Positions 48,403-60,835 of a stretch of 64,000 nucleotides of DNA are shown here, piece by piece. Both the position numbers and the translations under genes were made by a program. Every line of letters starts with the position of its first letter. Positions within the stretch are counted from its first letter, which is position 1. The stretch spans positions 38,464,287-38,528,286 of the forward strand of contig NC_092326.1 of NCBI RefSeq assembly GCF_036785885.1, written 5' to 3'. Origin of the DNA: Coffea arabica. Its lineage: Eukaryota; Streptophyta; Magnoliopsida; Gentianales; Rubiaceae. The notes under the pieces were generated by a model that was given only the letters and a program-made list of their open reading frames with translations, was not told the origin of the DNA and did not search any database.

Positions 48403-51400
48403 ATGTAAGTCTCCATCATTTAATTCTAGCTTTTTTTTTTTCTATTGGAAGTTAAGTTGCAACTGTTGTACTAATTGCTTGTGCATTTATGGAAAAGGTC
48501 TCGAATATGTGTGAAGAATTTGCCGAAGTACGTTGGTGAAGATCGTCTCAGAGAATTCTTCTCCCAAAAGGGTGAAGTTACTGATGCCAAGCTCATGCGT
48601 ACCAAGTATACATCTTTTTGCGGTTGTTGGTTATTAATTTTTGATATTAATTATTTTATGCAATATGAGGATGTCATTGTTGAATTTTCGCGGGGTTTTT
48701 TTTTGAAGTTTTTTTGCTTGGTATGTTTTTTTATGTTTTGAGCAGGGATGGGAAGAGTAGGCAGTTTGGGTTTTTAGGATTTCGAACGGAGCAAGAAGCA
48801 GAGGAAGCTATCAAGTTTTTCCATAGGTCTTTCATGGATACTTGTAGAATTACTTGCGAGGTGTGATTCTTTTTTACCCTTTCTATTCATTTCTTGGTCA
48901 GTTTCTCTATTTGGTATTTTTGGTAGCAATTCTGAACTTTTATTAACTGTGTTTGAAGAAATATGCTAACATGGATGAGTTTTTGAAGATTGATGATTTT
49001 AGAAGTTAGTATGTTTGATTTGGCAAGGTTTGAAGTTAAACTATTATTACAAAATAAATTGGTTGTAAGCATGATTAAATTAGTACAGTCACCTTTTGCA
49101 AGTTTTGAACTTCTCTTATAGTAGTGAATTCCTGAAAGTTTAAAGTGAGCAAAGAATGATCTTTCCAAATGAGTTGGAAATGGTCTTTTTTGTATTGCTA
49201 TAGGTTCCTGGCAATGGCAAGTTCCTTGCTCTTTTAATAATAGTTTTAGTATATAACGAAAATATTGAAGAATAAAGAGTTTAGCTTAAATGCTTGAAGG
49301 ATGACATCAGTTGATTGTCTTAGACATTAGTACCTCATTTGTATTTTATTTGTTATAGTACCTGTTACTACAATTATAGACAAAGTTCATTTCACTTGGA
49401 AAGATTTTGTCATTGATTTTTTTCTTTTTCTGAGAGTAAATTCATCTACATTTGGCCAGATTGCCAGGAAAATTGGTGATCCAAATATTCCACGTCCTTG
49501 GAGTAGGCACTCATTGAAGAAACAAGAGAAATCATCAGAGGAGGGAAAGGAAGTGCCTGGTTCAAATAGTTCAAAGATTGCAAACTCAAAAGAGAAGAAG
49601 AAAAAGGAAAAGAATAAGAAGGATGATGGCAATGACGATCCTCAGCTTCAGGAATTCCTTGACGTCATGCAGCCACGAAGTAAGTCAAAGTTGTGGGCTA
49701 ATGATACCCTAACTGCTACCTCAACAGATCAAAGAAAAATGATTGGAGATAAGCAAAGTGAAGTGAGAAAAGGTGACCAGAAATCAAAGTTAAATGAAAG
49801 TGATGACGAGGAAAATAGGTCATCTGAGACTCTAGATGCAGATAAATCACAAAATCCAGTTCACGATGATGTTATATCTGATATGGATTATTTCAGAAGT
49901 CGAGTAAAGAAAGAGTGGTCAGATTCAGAAGGTGAAGATGGAGAAAATGAGGATAGTTATGAGGAAGGAGATATCGAAAATGGTAACAGTGATTCTCGGA
50001 GGCAAACCAAAGATGAAATGGATATTGAAGATGAAGATGAAGAAGATGTCCAACAAGAAAATGACAAAGATGGAGATGGTGAAGAACCTGTTGACGAACT
50101 GATTGAGACTGAAGGACCATCATCAACTGTGGAAGATCCAAAAGAAGTTCTGGAGAGTGGCCGTCTATTTGTCCGTAATTTGCCATATACTACCACGTAA
50201 GTACTGAACATTCTTCTTCTTAAAATCATACCATAATAACGTAAGTTGCCAGAATGGCAGTAACCACGGTCTTTCCAATTTGTGACATTCTTATCTTTTG
50301 ACTTCTGATAATGACTTTAGAGAAGAGGAACTTGAAGAGCACTTTGGAAAATTTGGAAATGTCTTGCAAGTCCATATTGTTGTGGATAAAGATACGAAAC
50401 GGTCCAAGGGGATTGCTTATGTTCTATATGCGCTTCCAGAATCTGCTTCTAGGTACTGTATCGAGAAACAGTCAGAAATATGCTTTTTTATGAAAATTTG
50501 CTGGTATTAGTTTCCATTAGACTTCAAATTGCTAAGTATTTTGCACCATCAAGGTGTGAAATCTGAGTTTTACCTCATTTGATTGGATTGGATTGTGCTT
50601 GAAGATTTAAGCTAGATTTTTTGTTTGAATAAATCATTTCTTACATGTATTAGTGATGCAAATTCAATATCTAGATCTGATTCATATTTTGCATCATTCA
50701 CTTTTTTTTTGTCACTATATTAACAATGAAATTTTCTTCTCCCAAGGAGTTCTATAGCATGTTAGGGTTCTTTTTTCCGTCTTTCCTTGGCATATTTTAT
50801 TTATTTTGAGAGCATGTCATTTGTAATTCTATTGCATAAAGTCGTGTAAATTTGTATTCATCGTATGTGCATCTGAAAATTCAAGCAGCTAACTTCTAGA
50901 TTTCTTTAGGGCACTAGAAGAACTGGATAGTTCCATTTTCCAAGGAAGATTACTGCATGTTATGGTGGCAAAACAAAACAGTTCTTCTGAGAAACAAAAG
51001 TAAGTTTTTTTCCCCGTTAAATTTTTAGATTTTTCTATTCTGCAGAGATTGTTGGTCTTCCTTTTCTTTTTTCTTTTTTGAAATGCATACAGGGAAAATT
51101 ACGTCGATGTGAAGGTTTAAATATCAATAATGTATCCTGTGTACTTGTTTAGAAGCTGTATGATTGACAAGAGCCACACTTCTACTGTTCTTGTGTTGTA
51201 GGACCAATGTGTTGACTCAACAGTCTGCAAAAACCTTTAAGCAACAGAAGGTGGAGGAGAGGAAGACATCTGAGGCTAGTGGAAATACACGATCATGGAA
51301 TAGCTTGTTCATGCGCCCTGATACAGTATGTTTCTTACTCATCTTCACAGCTTGACTCAGAAAGAATTTATAATGGTCTGCAGGATTTGCATATGTTTTT

Positions 51401-54400
51401 GAGTTTACCCTTAAAATTTGATGAGGATTTTGTTTAAGTTTCTTGACCTTCTATTTCATCATCAGGATTCCTAGCTTTCTATTCTATTCTTCTCGTTTCT
51501 ATTTGCTTCTTTTTCAACCCAACATACAACAAGGCTGCTTGCCAGTCCCTAACAAAGAGTAGGAGAAAACCTTTATTTACAATTCCCGAAGTCGCTCCAT
51601 CGAGTATGTTGACTACAAGAGTAAAATTACCTGGTGTATTCTACATCAATTGCTTGTTCTATAGTCTTCCTTTGGTTTCTTCTTCTAAAGCTTCAAGATA
51701 ATGGTACGTTGAGCACTGGGCAAACACCTTCATAGAGACTGCTTCTGGTTTAATGCCAGATTAAGCCCATTCATGTCGTGTACCTTTCATCCAATGACTT
51801 TTATCCTTCTCTCCCAAGACAAAAAGAGTAGTTATTCTTCCATAGGATTGGAGAATTTGTTGTGTAGTTTGGTACTTTACCATTAAAACAGGCCTTCTGT
51901 CTTACTGCAGGGAGGAATAATAGCTTTATCACTAGGTAACATTTTATCATTGGGGCAACATGATAATGAGCGAATAGTATATATCGTTATTTTCTTTAAA
52001 TGAGTGTTAATATTTAAGTTGTAAGATGATTAGTTTAGCTGTTGGCCTCTGTGTTTAAGAACTTATGGAGATTGATTACATTATCCTATTCATCTGCAAC
52101 CCCACTACCCATTACACAATTGAAGAGAGAGAGGGACGAGTACTGACAGGACTTAAAAAAGAATATGAAAACAACGATCAGCTTTAGGCGATAATATTAT
52201 GTTATTGCAAGCGCAAATGTTTGGAGTTCAAAACTTGAAGGAAACACATGTTTATTGGATAATTCAACATTATGTTCGCATTCTGCATTAATTGATATTT
52301 TATGTTGTGAATACTTTTGTTGAGCTTTTGGAAGAATGCACTCTTTTGGACATACTGTACCTCATGTGCATGACTTCTATCCGTGTTGTTCCTTAGAATG
52401 AAAAGATGAAAAGAAGATAGAATTCAAATGATTGATTGAGTGATTTTGGTGCATGCATTTGTTCTCGAGGAGAGAAAAAGAACAAATGCAGCCCCCGATA
52501 ATGATGTCATTTTTATGTTTTTAGATTAAGGACTGAAAATGAATCTAGATTTCTCCTCACATAGGTACACTATATAGTGAAAATGTGTTATTGCAAAGAA
52601 AGCAACAATAGGAAAAAAAAGGTACAACTCCCTTTGGTGCCATGCAAAATGCATGCTCTCTCCACTTCATCCTTTGCCCACGAATTGCAACCTCTAGTTT
52701 TGATGTCTTCCTTTCAACTGAGTAAAGCTGCGGAGTAAAGCTGTCAATGTTTTTAACCTCTTTCCTAAATCAGGATTTCCTCTGAATGTTATAGCATCTT
52801 TAATCTTCTAGTTGTTTGGGTGTCTGATGTAGTCAGCTGCTTTGGTTGCTCAAGTACTGCCTTAGTTCTTTAGAACTAATTTTAGTTATGCATGTGCTAG
52901 AGAATTTTTTATTTTTTGGGGGACAAGAATATTGTTTCTCATATCTACTAGAGTTTCGCATCTGCAGGTTTTCCTCATTTAGAGTCTCAACTTCAATGTC
53001 ATACCTGTTGAGCATTTCTCACCCTACAAGTTACGCTATTGGTTTTCTCTGTCAACTGTATGTACATTGTTGGACAGAGTTTGATGCTTGATATGTTCCT
53101 ATATTACTTTATCCTTTCTTATAATGGTTATACTGCTATTTGGTTCTTATATTTTAATTTGGTTTCTCCTTAATTCTTTCTTATCTTGCGGTGGTTAGGA
53201 TAATTTTTCCTGCTTAGTCTTAATTTATCCAAAACAATTTTTCCTGTGGTTTTGTTTTAGGATTCCCTTAGTGTCTTTAAATTTGCTTTATTGTGGTGTA
53301 ATAATCATTTCTATATCTTGTATGGCATCATAATATGTTCATCTTTGACTATGGATTGGTATTGTCTGTAATAGTTTCTTTTTCCATGTCTTCTCCTAAT
53401 TTGTATATGTGGAGCAAACTCTAATTCTTTTTCACTTGCTTCATAAATTGTAGGTTGTGGAAAATATTGCTCGAAAATTTGGCGTAAGTAAGAGCGACCT
53501 TTTAGATAAGGAAGCTGATGACTTGGCTGTTCGTATTGCTCTTGGAGAAACTCAAGTGATTGCGGAGACAAAAAAGGCTTTGGCAAATGCTGGGGTCAAT
53601 GTTGCTTCCTTGGAGGATTTTGCTTCTGGAAAAACTGATGGTATAAAAAGAAGCAACCATGTTATTTTAGTGAAGAACTTGCCTTATGGATCATCTGAAG
53701 GTGAACTAGCTAACATGTTTGGGAAATATGGGAGCCTGGACAAAATAATTTTACCTCCGTCAAAAACCTTGGCTTTGGTATGCATCTTCTCTGCTTGAAA
53801 ATTTTTCTTTTCCCTGCTTTTGGGATGTGACAAATGAACGCTGTCCATTTTACGTTGTGTTACTGAACATTCGACATAGTTGACCTTGAAGATGCACATA
53901 GAGCACTTCTTTTAGGTTTTTTAATTTTTTATGGATTTACTTATTTTTTTCACTTTTAAAATAGGAAAACTTCCTATTCGTCTTTATGTTGTATCTTTTT
54001 CATGCTTTATTGCCAGATCATATTTGTTCTGGCTTCTCGAGCTATCACACCAATATTTACATTTTCTGAATTGTTCTTTACATGCATTTTTTCACGTGTT
54101 AGACATTGAGTTGACTAGATCACTTTGACTCATATCAACTTCATATCTGGCATTAAACTTTTTGCATGATTTTTCTCTGACTGGAGCTGTGTCTTACATA
54201 TTATTGGTGAATGGCTTCCACACCTTTTCATGATATCAACTTCATATATAGCACTAAAATCTTTTGCATTATTTCTCTGACTGGAGCTGTGTCTTGTGCT
54301 ATCTGTCTTGCATATAATAGCTAGTGGCATGCAGGTGTGGACACATTCACACACCTGTATACACAGGCTTACGCTCGAGCAAAGACAATATATACTCTCT

Positions 54401-57400
54401 CTCCCATACTCACAGTTAATGTCAACATTTTTATATTTAAAATTTAAACCACGCTACTACAACTTTCAGTGGTGGGCATTGGACAAAAGTTGAGCAAAAT
54501 GTGTGTAGTGATATTTAGGGATAGAAATTTTTTTCATGCTATATAGAGAATTGAAATATCATGATGAAGAAACTGGATAGACTATGGTTATTCTTTTAAA
54601 TGCTTCAGATTCTTATGCTATCTTATTATTGCGAAACTTAGGTTGTCTTCCTTGAAGCGGCTGAAGCACGTGCAGCTTTCAGGGGTTTAGCTTACAAGCG
54701 TTACAAGTATGTTTTGCACCCTCGTTCACTATTAGTACTCATTGTCTGCATTCGTTATTTGCCTGTAGATCTGGTATCTGTGCTTGGCACTCTTCTATCA
54801 TGTCCTTGATGCGTGGAAGCTTTGATAGTGGTTTCTTAAGCTGGGGAAACCAACTAAAGTCTTCAGCTGATTCTAACTCTCAATTTGTCATGGAGTCAAA
54901 GCTAGCAAGGTTTTACATGCTACTTGTGTATGTAATACTGTTACACATTAAGTAAATGGAACAAATTTGTTGAATATTTGGTTATGAGTTGGTCATAACC
55001 TAGCGATGAAAATCTGATATTCATGGCCCAAGTGCTGCATTAAGCTGCTTCATTTCTCTTAACAATATGTAAACTATTGAAATCCATCCTGCATTGTGGT
55101 AGAGAATATGTAGACAGACTGCTGATTTTGTTTCATAGAAGCAACACATAAGGACTTTTTCTTGTATTTCATAGGAACCATGCATGATTGATAATGGATT
55201 CATGATACTTTGCAGCAGCTGCTTCCAATCCTGTTTATCTTTTTTTAAGGAGCTAATTTTCATTTCCTATCCAAGTTATTTGGCATATTGGATACTGGTT
55301 GAGTTATTTTGCATATTTTCAAGCAGTTATATGCTAATTTTATGTCTTGCTTTGAGCTTTTTCTATTGATTTAAGGGTTGGCCTGGCCACAACTCAGTGT
55401 TCTTCCATGTTCCTTTCTATAGATTTAGCCTTTTACAAGGACCAACAAGGCTGTTTTGATAGAGAAATGAAACTAATAGTTCTTGAGGTTCAGATAGTTG
55501 TTTTCAAATTCTTGGTCTCATGCACCATCTGAGTGCTTGCTTTTTTTGGCATTATTGTTGGAAGATGGGAGGTGCCTGAAATCCCTTTTGCTGACCCTGT
55601 TTTATAGAAGGTTTTGGATGTTTGTCTCTTGCAAAAAAAAACTTGTAATCTAGAGGAGACATGCATTTGAATTAAGTTCCATGCCGTGCTGATTTAATTT
55701 CCTCTTGTTTATAATCTGCTGGGAGTTTGAAATAATTCTCTTTATGTCTTGCCTGCTGTCTTCTTGTATCTTGTCTACATACATATGCTCTCTTTCTTGC
55801 TTGCCATACTTTCCTCCCATTCTCTCCTTTAGAAATTCATGATGTACATGGCCTTGTTTTTATGGTTACATTGCTTGTTGTGCTTTCTGTAGTCATGCTT
55901 CTTAGGCAAAATATTTGTGCAGTTGTTAAAGGTTCTTTGCGGGAAATAGTGTAGAATTTTTTTAATTTATGTGCTGGTTCACATTTAGTTGAATATTATG
56001 CTGGCTTAACCACAATTATGCTTACATGAGTACATGTTTGAAAGCTTTATCATATGTGTCTGATTTAGTTGAAGCAAAAATTCACGTATCTAAATCCAAT
56101 TTATGTGGATAAACTGCTATCATTAGTCATCTACATAAATAACTTGAGTACTTGAATTGTGAGATTACTATCCAATTTGCCAATGCACTTTAATATCATT
56201 GTTGTCTTGCTTCTCATAGTATAAAATGTATCCTCAAGTTTGAAAGATGCCATGCAGACAGCTTCTTTTGTTGTTTGTGGGGTTTTGAACGTATTTAATG
56301 ACATGTTCAGTCAATTAATTGACCTCCCTAGTTTAGAGATTGGCTTTTTTAGCTTTTTAACCTGATGGTGATACTTTTAATTTCAAGAAAATCTGCAAGA
56401 TGGTAAATATTAGTGACATTAATAATGACATCTCTTATTGTGACGTAGAGATGCTCCACTGTACTTGGAATGGGCACCTGCAAACATCCTTAGTCAAAAT
56501 GCATCATCTTCAGATGGTTCAGATGATAATGTTGTTGGTGAGCATGATGTAAAGAAAGTTTTGTTAGAGCAACAAAGAGGAATTACGGATGCTGACGTTG
56601 ATCCTGACAGGGTTGAGGTGATAATATGAGCTATTTCATGTCATCACTCTTCTTCATTGGTAGTTTTCATCTTACAATTATTGTATTTGTTTAAATCTTC
56701 TATTGGTTTTCAACTAGGTGGTGCTGAGTGTGGTTATAGTCCCTTCTCCCTTCTACAGTTCCTATGTTTTAAATGAAGTTTTGTTGTTGTTGATTTTCTT
56801 TTTTTTTTTGGTTTTTGGGGGGTTTTTTTTTTGGTTGTGGTGGGGGGGGGGGGGGGGGTTATCAGAAAAATGTGACTTATGGATGCAAGAAATTCAAGCC
56901 TGCGTGTTACAGCTCAAGCTTTAGTTGCACTTAAGAGTTATAAAGGACTTGTGTCCTCCTGCCCAGATTTCATGAATTATAATGTTTATCTTGATTTCAA
57001 AGTTATCAATTTGGTTGGCTTTAAAGGCACTGCATATGACCAATTATAAGTTCCGCTTGGTTCGGGTGTTTTGACTAAACTTCACTGTGGAGAAAGTAAA
57101 AACTGTTAGTGTGTGTTGATTATTGTAGTTGCTGACACTTGTCATAGACAAAATACAACTCTCTTTCCTCTTTCCACGTGATAATATCTAGGATAACTAG
57201 CATAAGACAAGATAACTAGCTGCCTTTGACGAAGTAAGGGAGTAAAGATGGTTCATCGCAACTAATACCCCTCCAGACGATTTTAATTCCTTACGTGAAG
57301 GTTCCGAATGGGTCAAGGTTGGTCGTCACCGCCTCAAGCTTCAATTAGGAAACATAATCTTAAGGTAAAATATCCAGTGGCCTTTGACGAAGTGAAGGGA

Positions 57401-59479
57401 AGTAACGATGGTTCATTGCAACAATCCCTCCCCTTTCAAAATATTTTGATACCTTCTGTGTCTCTGTGTGTGTGTCTGTTGTCTGTTTGTGGCAAATGAG
57501 TAAAGCTTGGTTGGCTTTAGATCAAGCTTCAATTAGGAAACACAATTTGATTCAGACAATGTTGAACTTAGTGATTTACCTACTATTGACCTCCATAATG
57601 TTCTCTTGAGTTATTTGGTGCATGAGCTGCATTTAGGGTCATGTGTTTGAGCTTGAGGGTCCATTCTAGAACTCATTTGTTTGCCATCTTTTGGTCATAC
57701 AGTCGAGATCTTTGTACGTGAAGAACCTGAACTTCAAAACATCTGATGAGAGCTTGAAAAAGCATTTCATCAGACACCTGAAGGAAGGAAGAGTACAGAG
57801 TGTCCGGGTAATGCTTCTGCTTCTTATTCTCTTAACTTCATCAGAAGTTCAGAACATGTTACTTCCAGTGCTACTGTTGTCATCACTCACATGTTTAGAT
57901 GCTTTCCTGTACTCAATGGTTTTCGCATTCAGGTGAAGAAACATGTAAAGAATGGGAAAAATGTTTCTATGGGTTTTGGTTTTATAGAGTTTGATTCCAT
58001 GGATACAGCAATGAATGTTTGCAGAGATTTACAGGTAATATTTATTGTTCATGCAACCTTTAAACCTTTTTAGACTGTTTTGAGTTACTAATTTCAGTTT
58101 CTTTTCCTTGCCCCAGGGAACTGTTTTAGATGGGCACGCACTTATTTTGCAACTTTGTCATGCTAAGAAGGACGAACAAGTGCCTAAAATAGGGGAGAAT
58201 GATAGGAGTTCGACAAAATTAATAGTGAGAAATGTAGCTTTTGAGGCGACGGAGAAAGATCTTAAACAATTATTCAGTCCATTTGGCCAGGTAGCTATTA
58301 CTTATTGCCATGTTAAGAGTCACGACCATAAGTAGTAGAGTATTGTGTTGTTGAATCAATGATTGATAAGTTACTTATTTGGTTAAGTAATAACTAGACC
58401 TCAAAATGAACTACTGCACTCCATTTAGGTTCTTACATGTGGATTACAGATACTAACTCTGTTTATTTTGAACATCAAGCATAATCAGCAGTGACAGTTC
58501 AATATGCTATATATAAGCTCACATGATCACAGTGATAAGCATGTTTCACACCAGCTAATGAGGTTTATAGGTCACCTGAGTTTCAGTTGTGGCACAATTT
58601 GCAGTTCTTCTGTGTGCTATGCTGCCTCTTTCAAACCTGACAGCAGAATCATGCCATCCTTTTCTTTCTTTGTTGTTTCTAGCTTGTCAAATGTTTTCTG
58701 TTGGTTTTTCTAGAGTCGGACGAAAGTCTTTCATGAAATTTCCAAAAAATGAGAAAGAGAGGTTGGGGTTGGGTTGGCGGGCTGGCAAAGACTCAACGCC
58801 TTGCCAATGTCCTACATCATACCTTGGGGTTTCATCTTGAGGCAGTTATCAAAATTGCGGCAACCCCACTTACCACCACACTCCCCCCTCCCCCCTTGTC
58901 GGCCCAAAAGTAAAGAAGAGAAGGGAAATAAATTGAGAATCAAGCTGAAGGGCTTCTGACAAAAAAGTTTTTGTTGTATGGTTGTTTTTTCTTTCTTTCT
59001 GGCGATTGAGGTGGACTAAAGTTGAACAGTCTCTCTTTTTCTATCATATTCATTGAAATTTATTCTCTTTGACTGACATCGTGAGTATGATACGGAACCA
59101 GATAAAGCATTTGAGGTTGCCAATGAGGTTTGGGAAGCACAGAGGTTTTGCCTTTGTGGAATATGTGACAAAGCAAGAGACAAAGAATGCTCTTCAAGCT
59201 CTTTCTAACACCCATCTGTATGGTCGCCATCTGGTATGTTAGTTGAGACCTCTTGAAACATGCATATATCCTCCAAATATCTGTTCCAAGTTATCTGATT
59301 GCCGTTCTGACCTTCAGGTTTTGGAGAGGGCAAAAGAAGGTGAGAGCTTAGAGGAACTGCGGGCTCGTACAGCTGCTCAGTACACTGATGGGCAAAGTTC
59401 TACTAAATTTTCCAAGAAAAGGAAGCACATGGCTGTCTTGGATGAAGGCAGTCTTAGGTTTGAGAGAATTGCAGATTAG
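48403..59479 (+). CDS. MRD1: Multiple RNA-binding domain protein MRD1/RBM19 (pre-rRNA processing)
   Basis: Fifteen exons: 48403-48404 (the first two bases of ATG), 48498-48605, 48746-48860, 49460-50196, 50321-50452, 50910-50999, 51202-51325, 53454-53777, 54642-54706, 56449-56617, 57703-57807, 57933-58034, 58117-58290, 59102-59233 and 59318-59479. They give 846 residues in frame. Five RRMs are seen: [10 protein letters not shown] (about 3-75), [10 protein letters not shown] (about 310-390), [10 protein letters not shown] (about 506-580), [10 protein letters not shown] (about 625-705) and [10 protein letters not shown] (about 721-795). Between RRM1 and RRM2 lies a long acidic and Lys-rich linker. 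[16 protein letters not shown] and [12 protein letters not shown] are typical of the family. MRD1/RBM19 acts in the nucleolus, binds pre-rRNA with the U3 snoRNP and is needed for 18S rRNA maturation. Five RRMs match yeast Mrd1 rather than animal RBM19 with six. Confidence 0.92.
54132..54295. repeat. Direct duplication of about 64 bp in MRD1 intron
   Basis: Copies at 54132-54195 and 54233-54295 both start ATATCAACTTCATAT and end CTGACTGGAGCTGTGTCTT, offset 101. They lie in the intron 53778-54641. Confidence 0.85.
57222..57550. repeat. Imperfect direct duplication in an MRD1 intron
   Basis: GCCTTTGACGAAGT occurs at 57222 and 57380, followed in both by AAGGGA, GATGGTTCAT and GCAAC. CAAGCTTCAATTAGGAAACA recurs at 57335 and 57523. 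The second unit has about 30 extra bases, including a GTGTGT run. Intron 56618-57702. Confidence 0.8.
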
Positions 59480-60677
59480 CTGGGCGGTTTGACATTGTTC
59501 TTTCTTTTGTATATTATAGAAAAGAAATGATGAAGATTAACTTCTTATTCCTCCATAAAAAAAAAAAAAAAAAAGATTGACTTCTTAGTCTTGCTTAGTT
59601 CTTTCTTGTGTAGTATGGCTCCATTTTTCCCAGTTGGCAGCCGTTACCTGGCATATGATCCCTTCTATAAGAATGCCATTGTAAGATTAGAGGGGTGTTT
59701 TACAAGGGCTAGTAAAATAAGTACTAATTATTAAGGTCTTTGTAGATTTTGTAATTTTTGCGCTATGCTGGATTGATTTCCAACTCTTCTTGAAATATCT
59801 CTATAAGCTTTAGTTTCTCAAGGATAGAAGAAGGTCTCATCAGTTGAGATCAGGGAACCAAACGCACAGGCTATGATGGACAAGTCTTGCTTAATGACTT
59901 GGAGTTGCTTTGTTGAATTAACATCTGCTAATATAGGGCTGAATATAAGAATACATATGTGTGAAATGGTGGTAAGATAACTGGAGAAAAACAATACAAA
60001 AAATTCTCAAAGGATTGCAAGTCCAATGCAGAATTCCGCACTCACTGTTCTTCTTCTTATTAATTTTTTTTTTTTTTTGCAATTGTTTATTTGCTCTAAT
60101 ATTCCACGTCCTTGCAAAAGAAAAGGTAATAGAATATAATTGTGTAAAAACCATTTATGAAATAGAATTACAATATATCAATGCGACAATCATTCATGAA
60201 ATTGGGTTGGGTAGTGCAATAGGAGGGATCGTGAATAGGAAGTTTTGAGTTTAAAACCTCCTTCTTATATATATTAAAAAAAAAAAGGTCAAAATATACA
60301 AAAAAAAAAACCCATGAAATTATATAAAGAAAAAATGGAAAACAAGAAAATTCCATAGGCAACATTCACACAATAACCTAATATTTTTTACTCTTTTTGT
60401 TTAATTTCTTACCAATTAAATGTACGCCGGCTTAATATGATTAATCCGTCACCATAATTTATTTTGTCATAAATTACAGAAAGTAAAAGGAAAAAATCGT
60501 AAATTCCTTACTTATTATTTTCTCAAACCACAAAAATAGAAAAGACGAATGCCACTGTTCATTCAAATACCCCGACTTTTAAAGAGAAATACAAGTCTGC
60601 CCCTCCCCTCATGCAATCCACATTGCCCAATTAACCACAGTTAATTGCAATTAACCACGCGTTAACTTTGACGTCTC
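59480..60677. other. Intergenic region between MRD1 and ASY1
   Basis: About 1.2 kb: MRD1 3' flank with an A18 run near 59557, then AT-rich DNA. A possible SINE fragment is listed separately. ATTAACCAC repeats occur at about 60632-60657, just upstream of the ASY1 TATA box. Confidence 0.45.
60200..60288 (+). mobile_element. Possible tRNA-type SINE fragment
   Basis: TTGGGTAGTGCAATAGG resembles a Pol III A box, GAGTTTAAAACC resembles a B box with its CG decayed, and an A11 run follows. No target duplication was found, so this is weak. Confidence 0.3.
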
Positions 60678-60685
60678 TATATAAA
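60678..60685 (+). promoter_or_regulatory. Likely TATA box of ASY1
   Basis: TATATAAA about 158 bases before the start codon, followed by a pyrimidine-rich leader with a TTC repeat at about 60701-60718. Confidence 0.55.
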
Positions 60686-60835
60686 CTCCCGCCAGTTTTC
60701 TTCTTCTTCTTCTTCTTCGTTCCATTTCAGCATCTTTCCGTTTTACTACAAACGCATTTCAAATTTTTCTTTCCTTCTTTCTCGCCAAGTTTTCCAACTC
60801 TCTCTCTCTAACAGATTCTGGAACGAGAAACAAAA

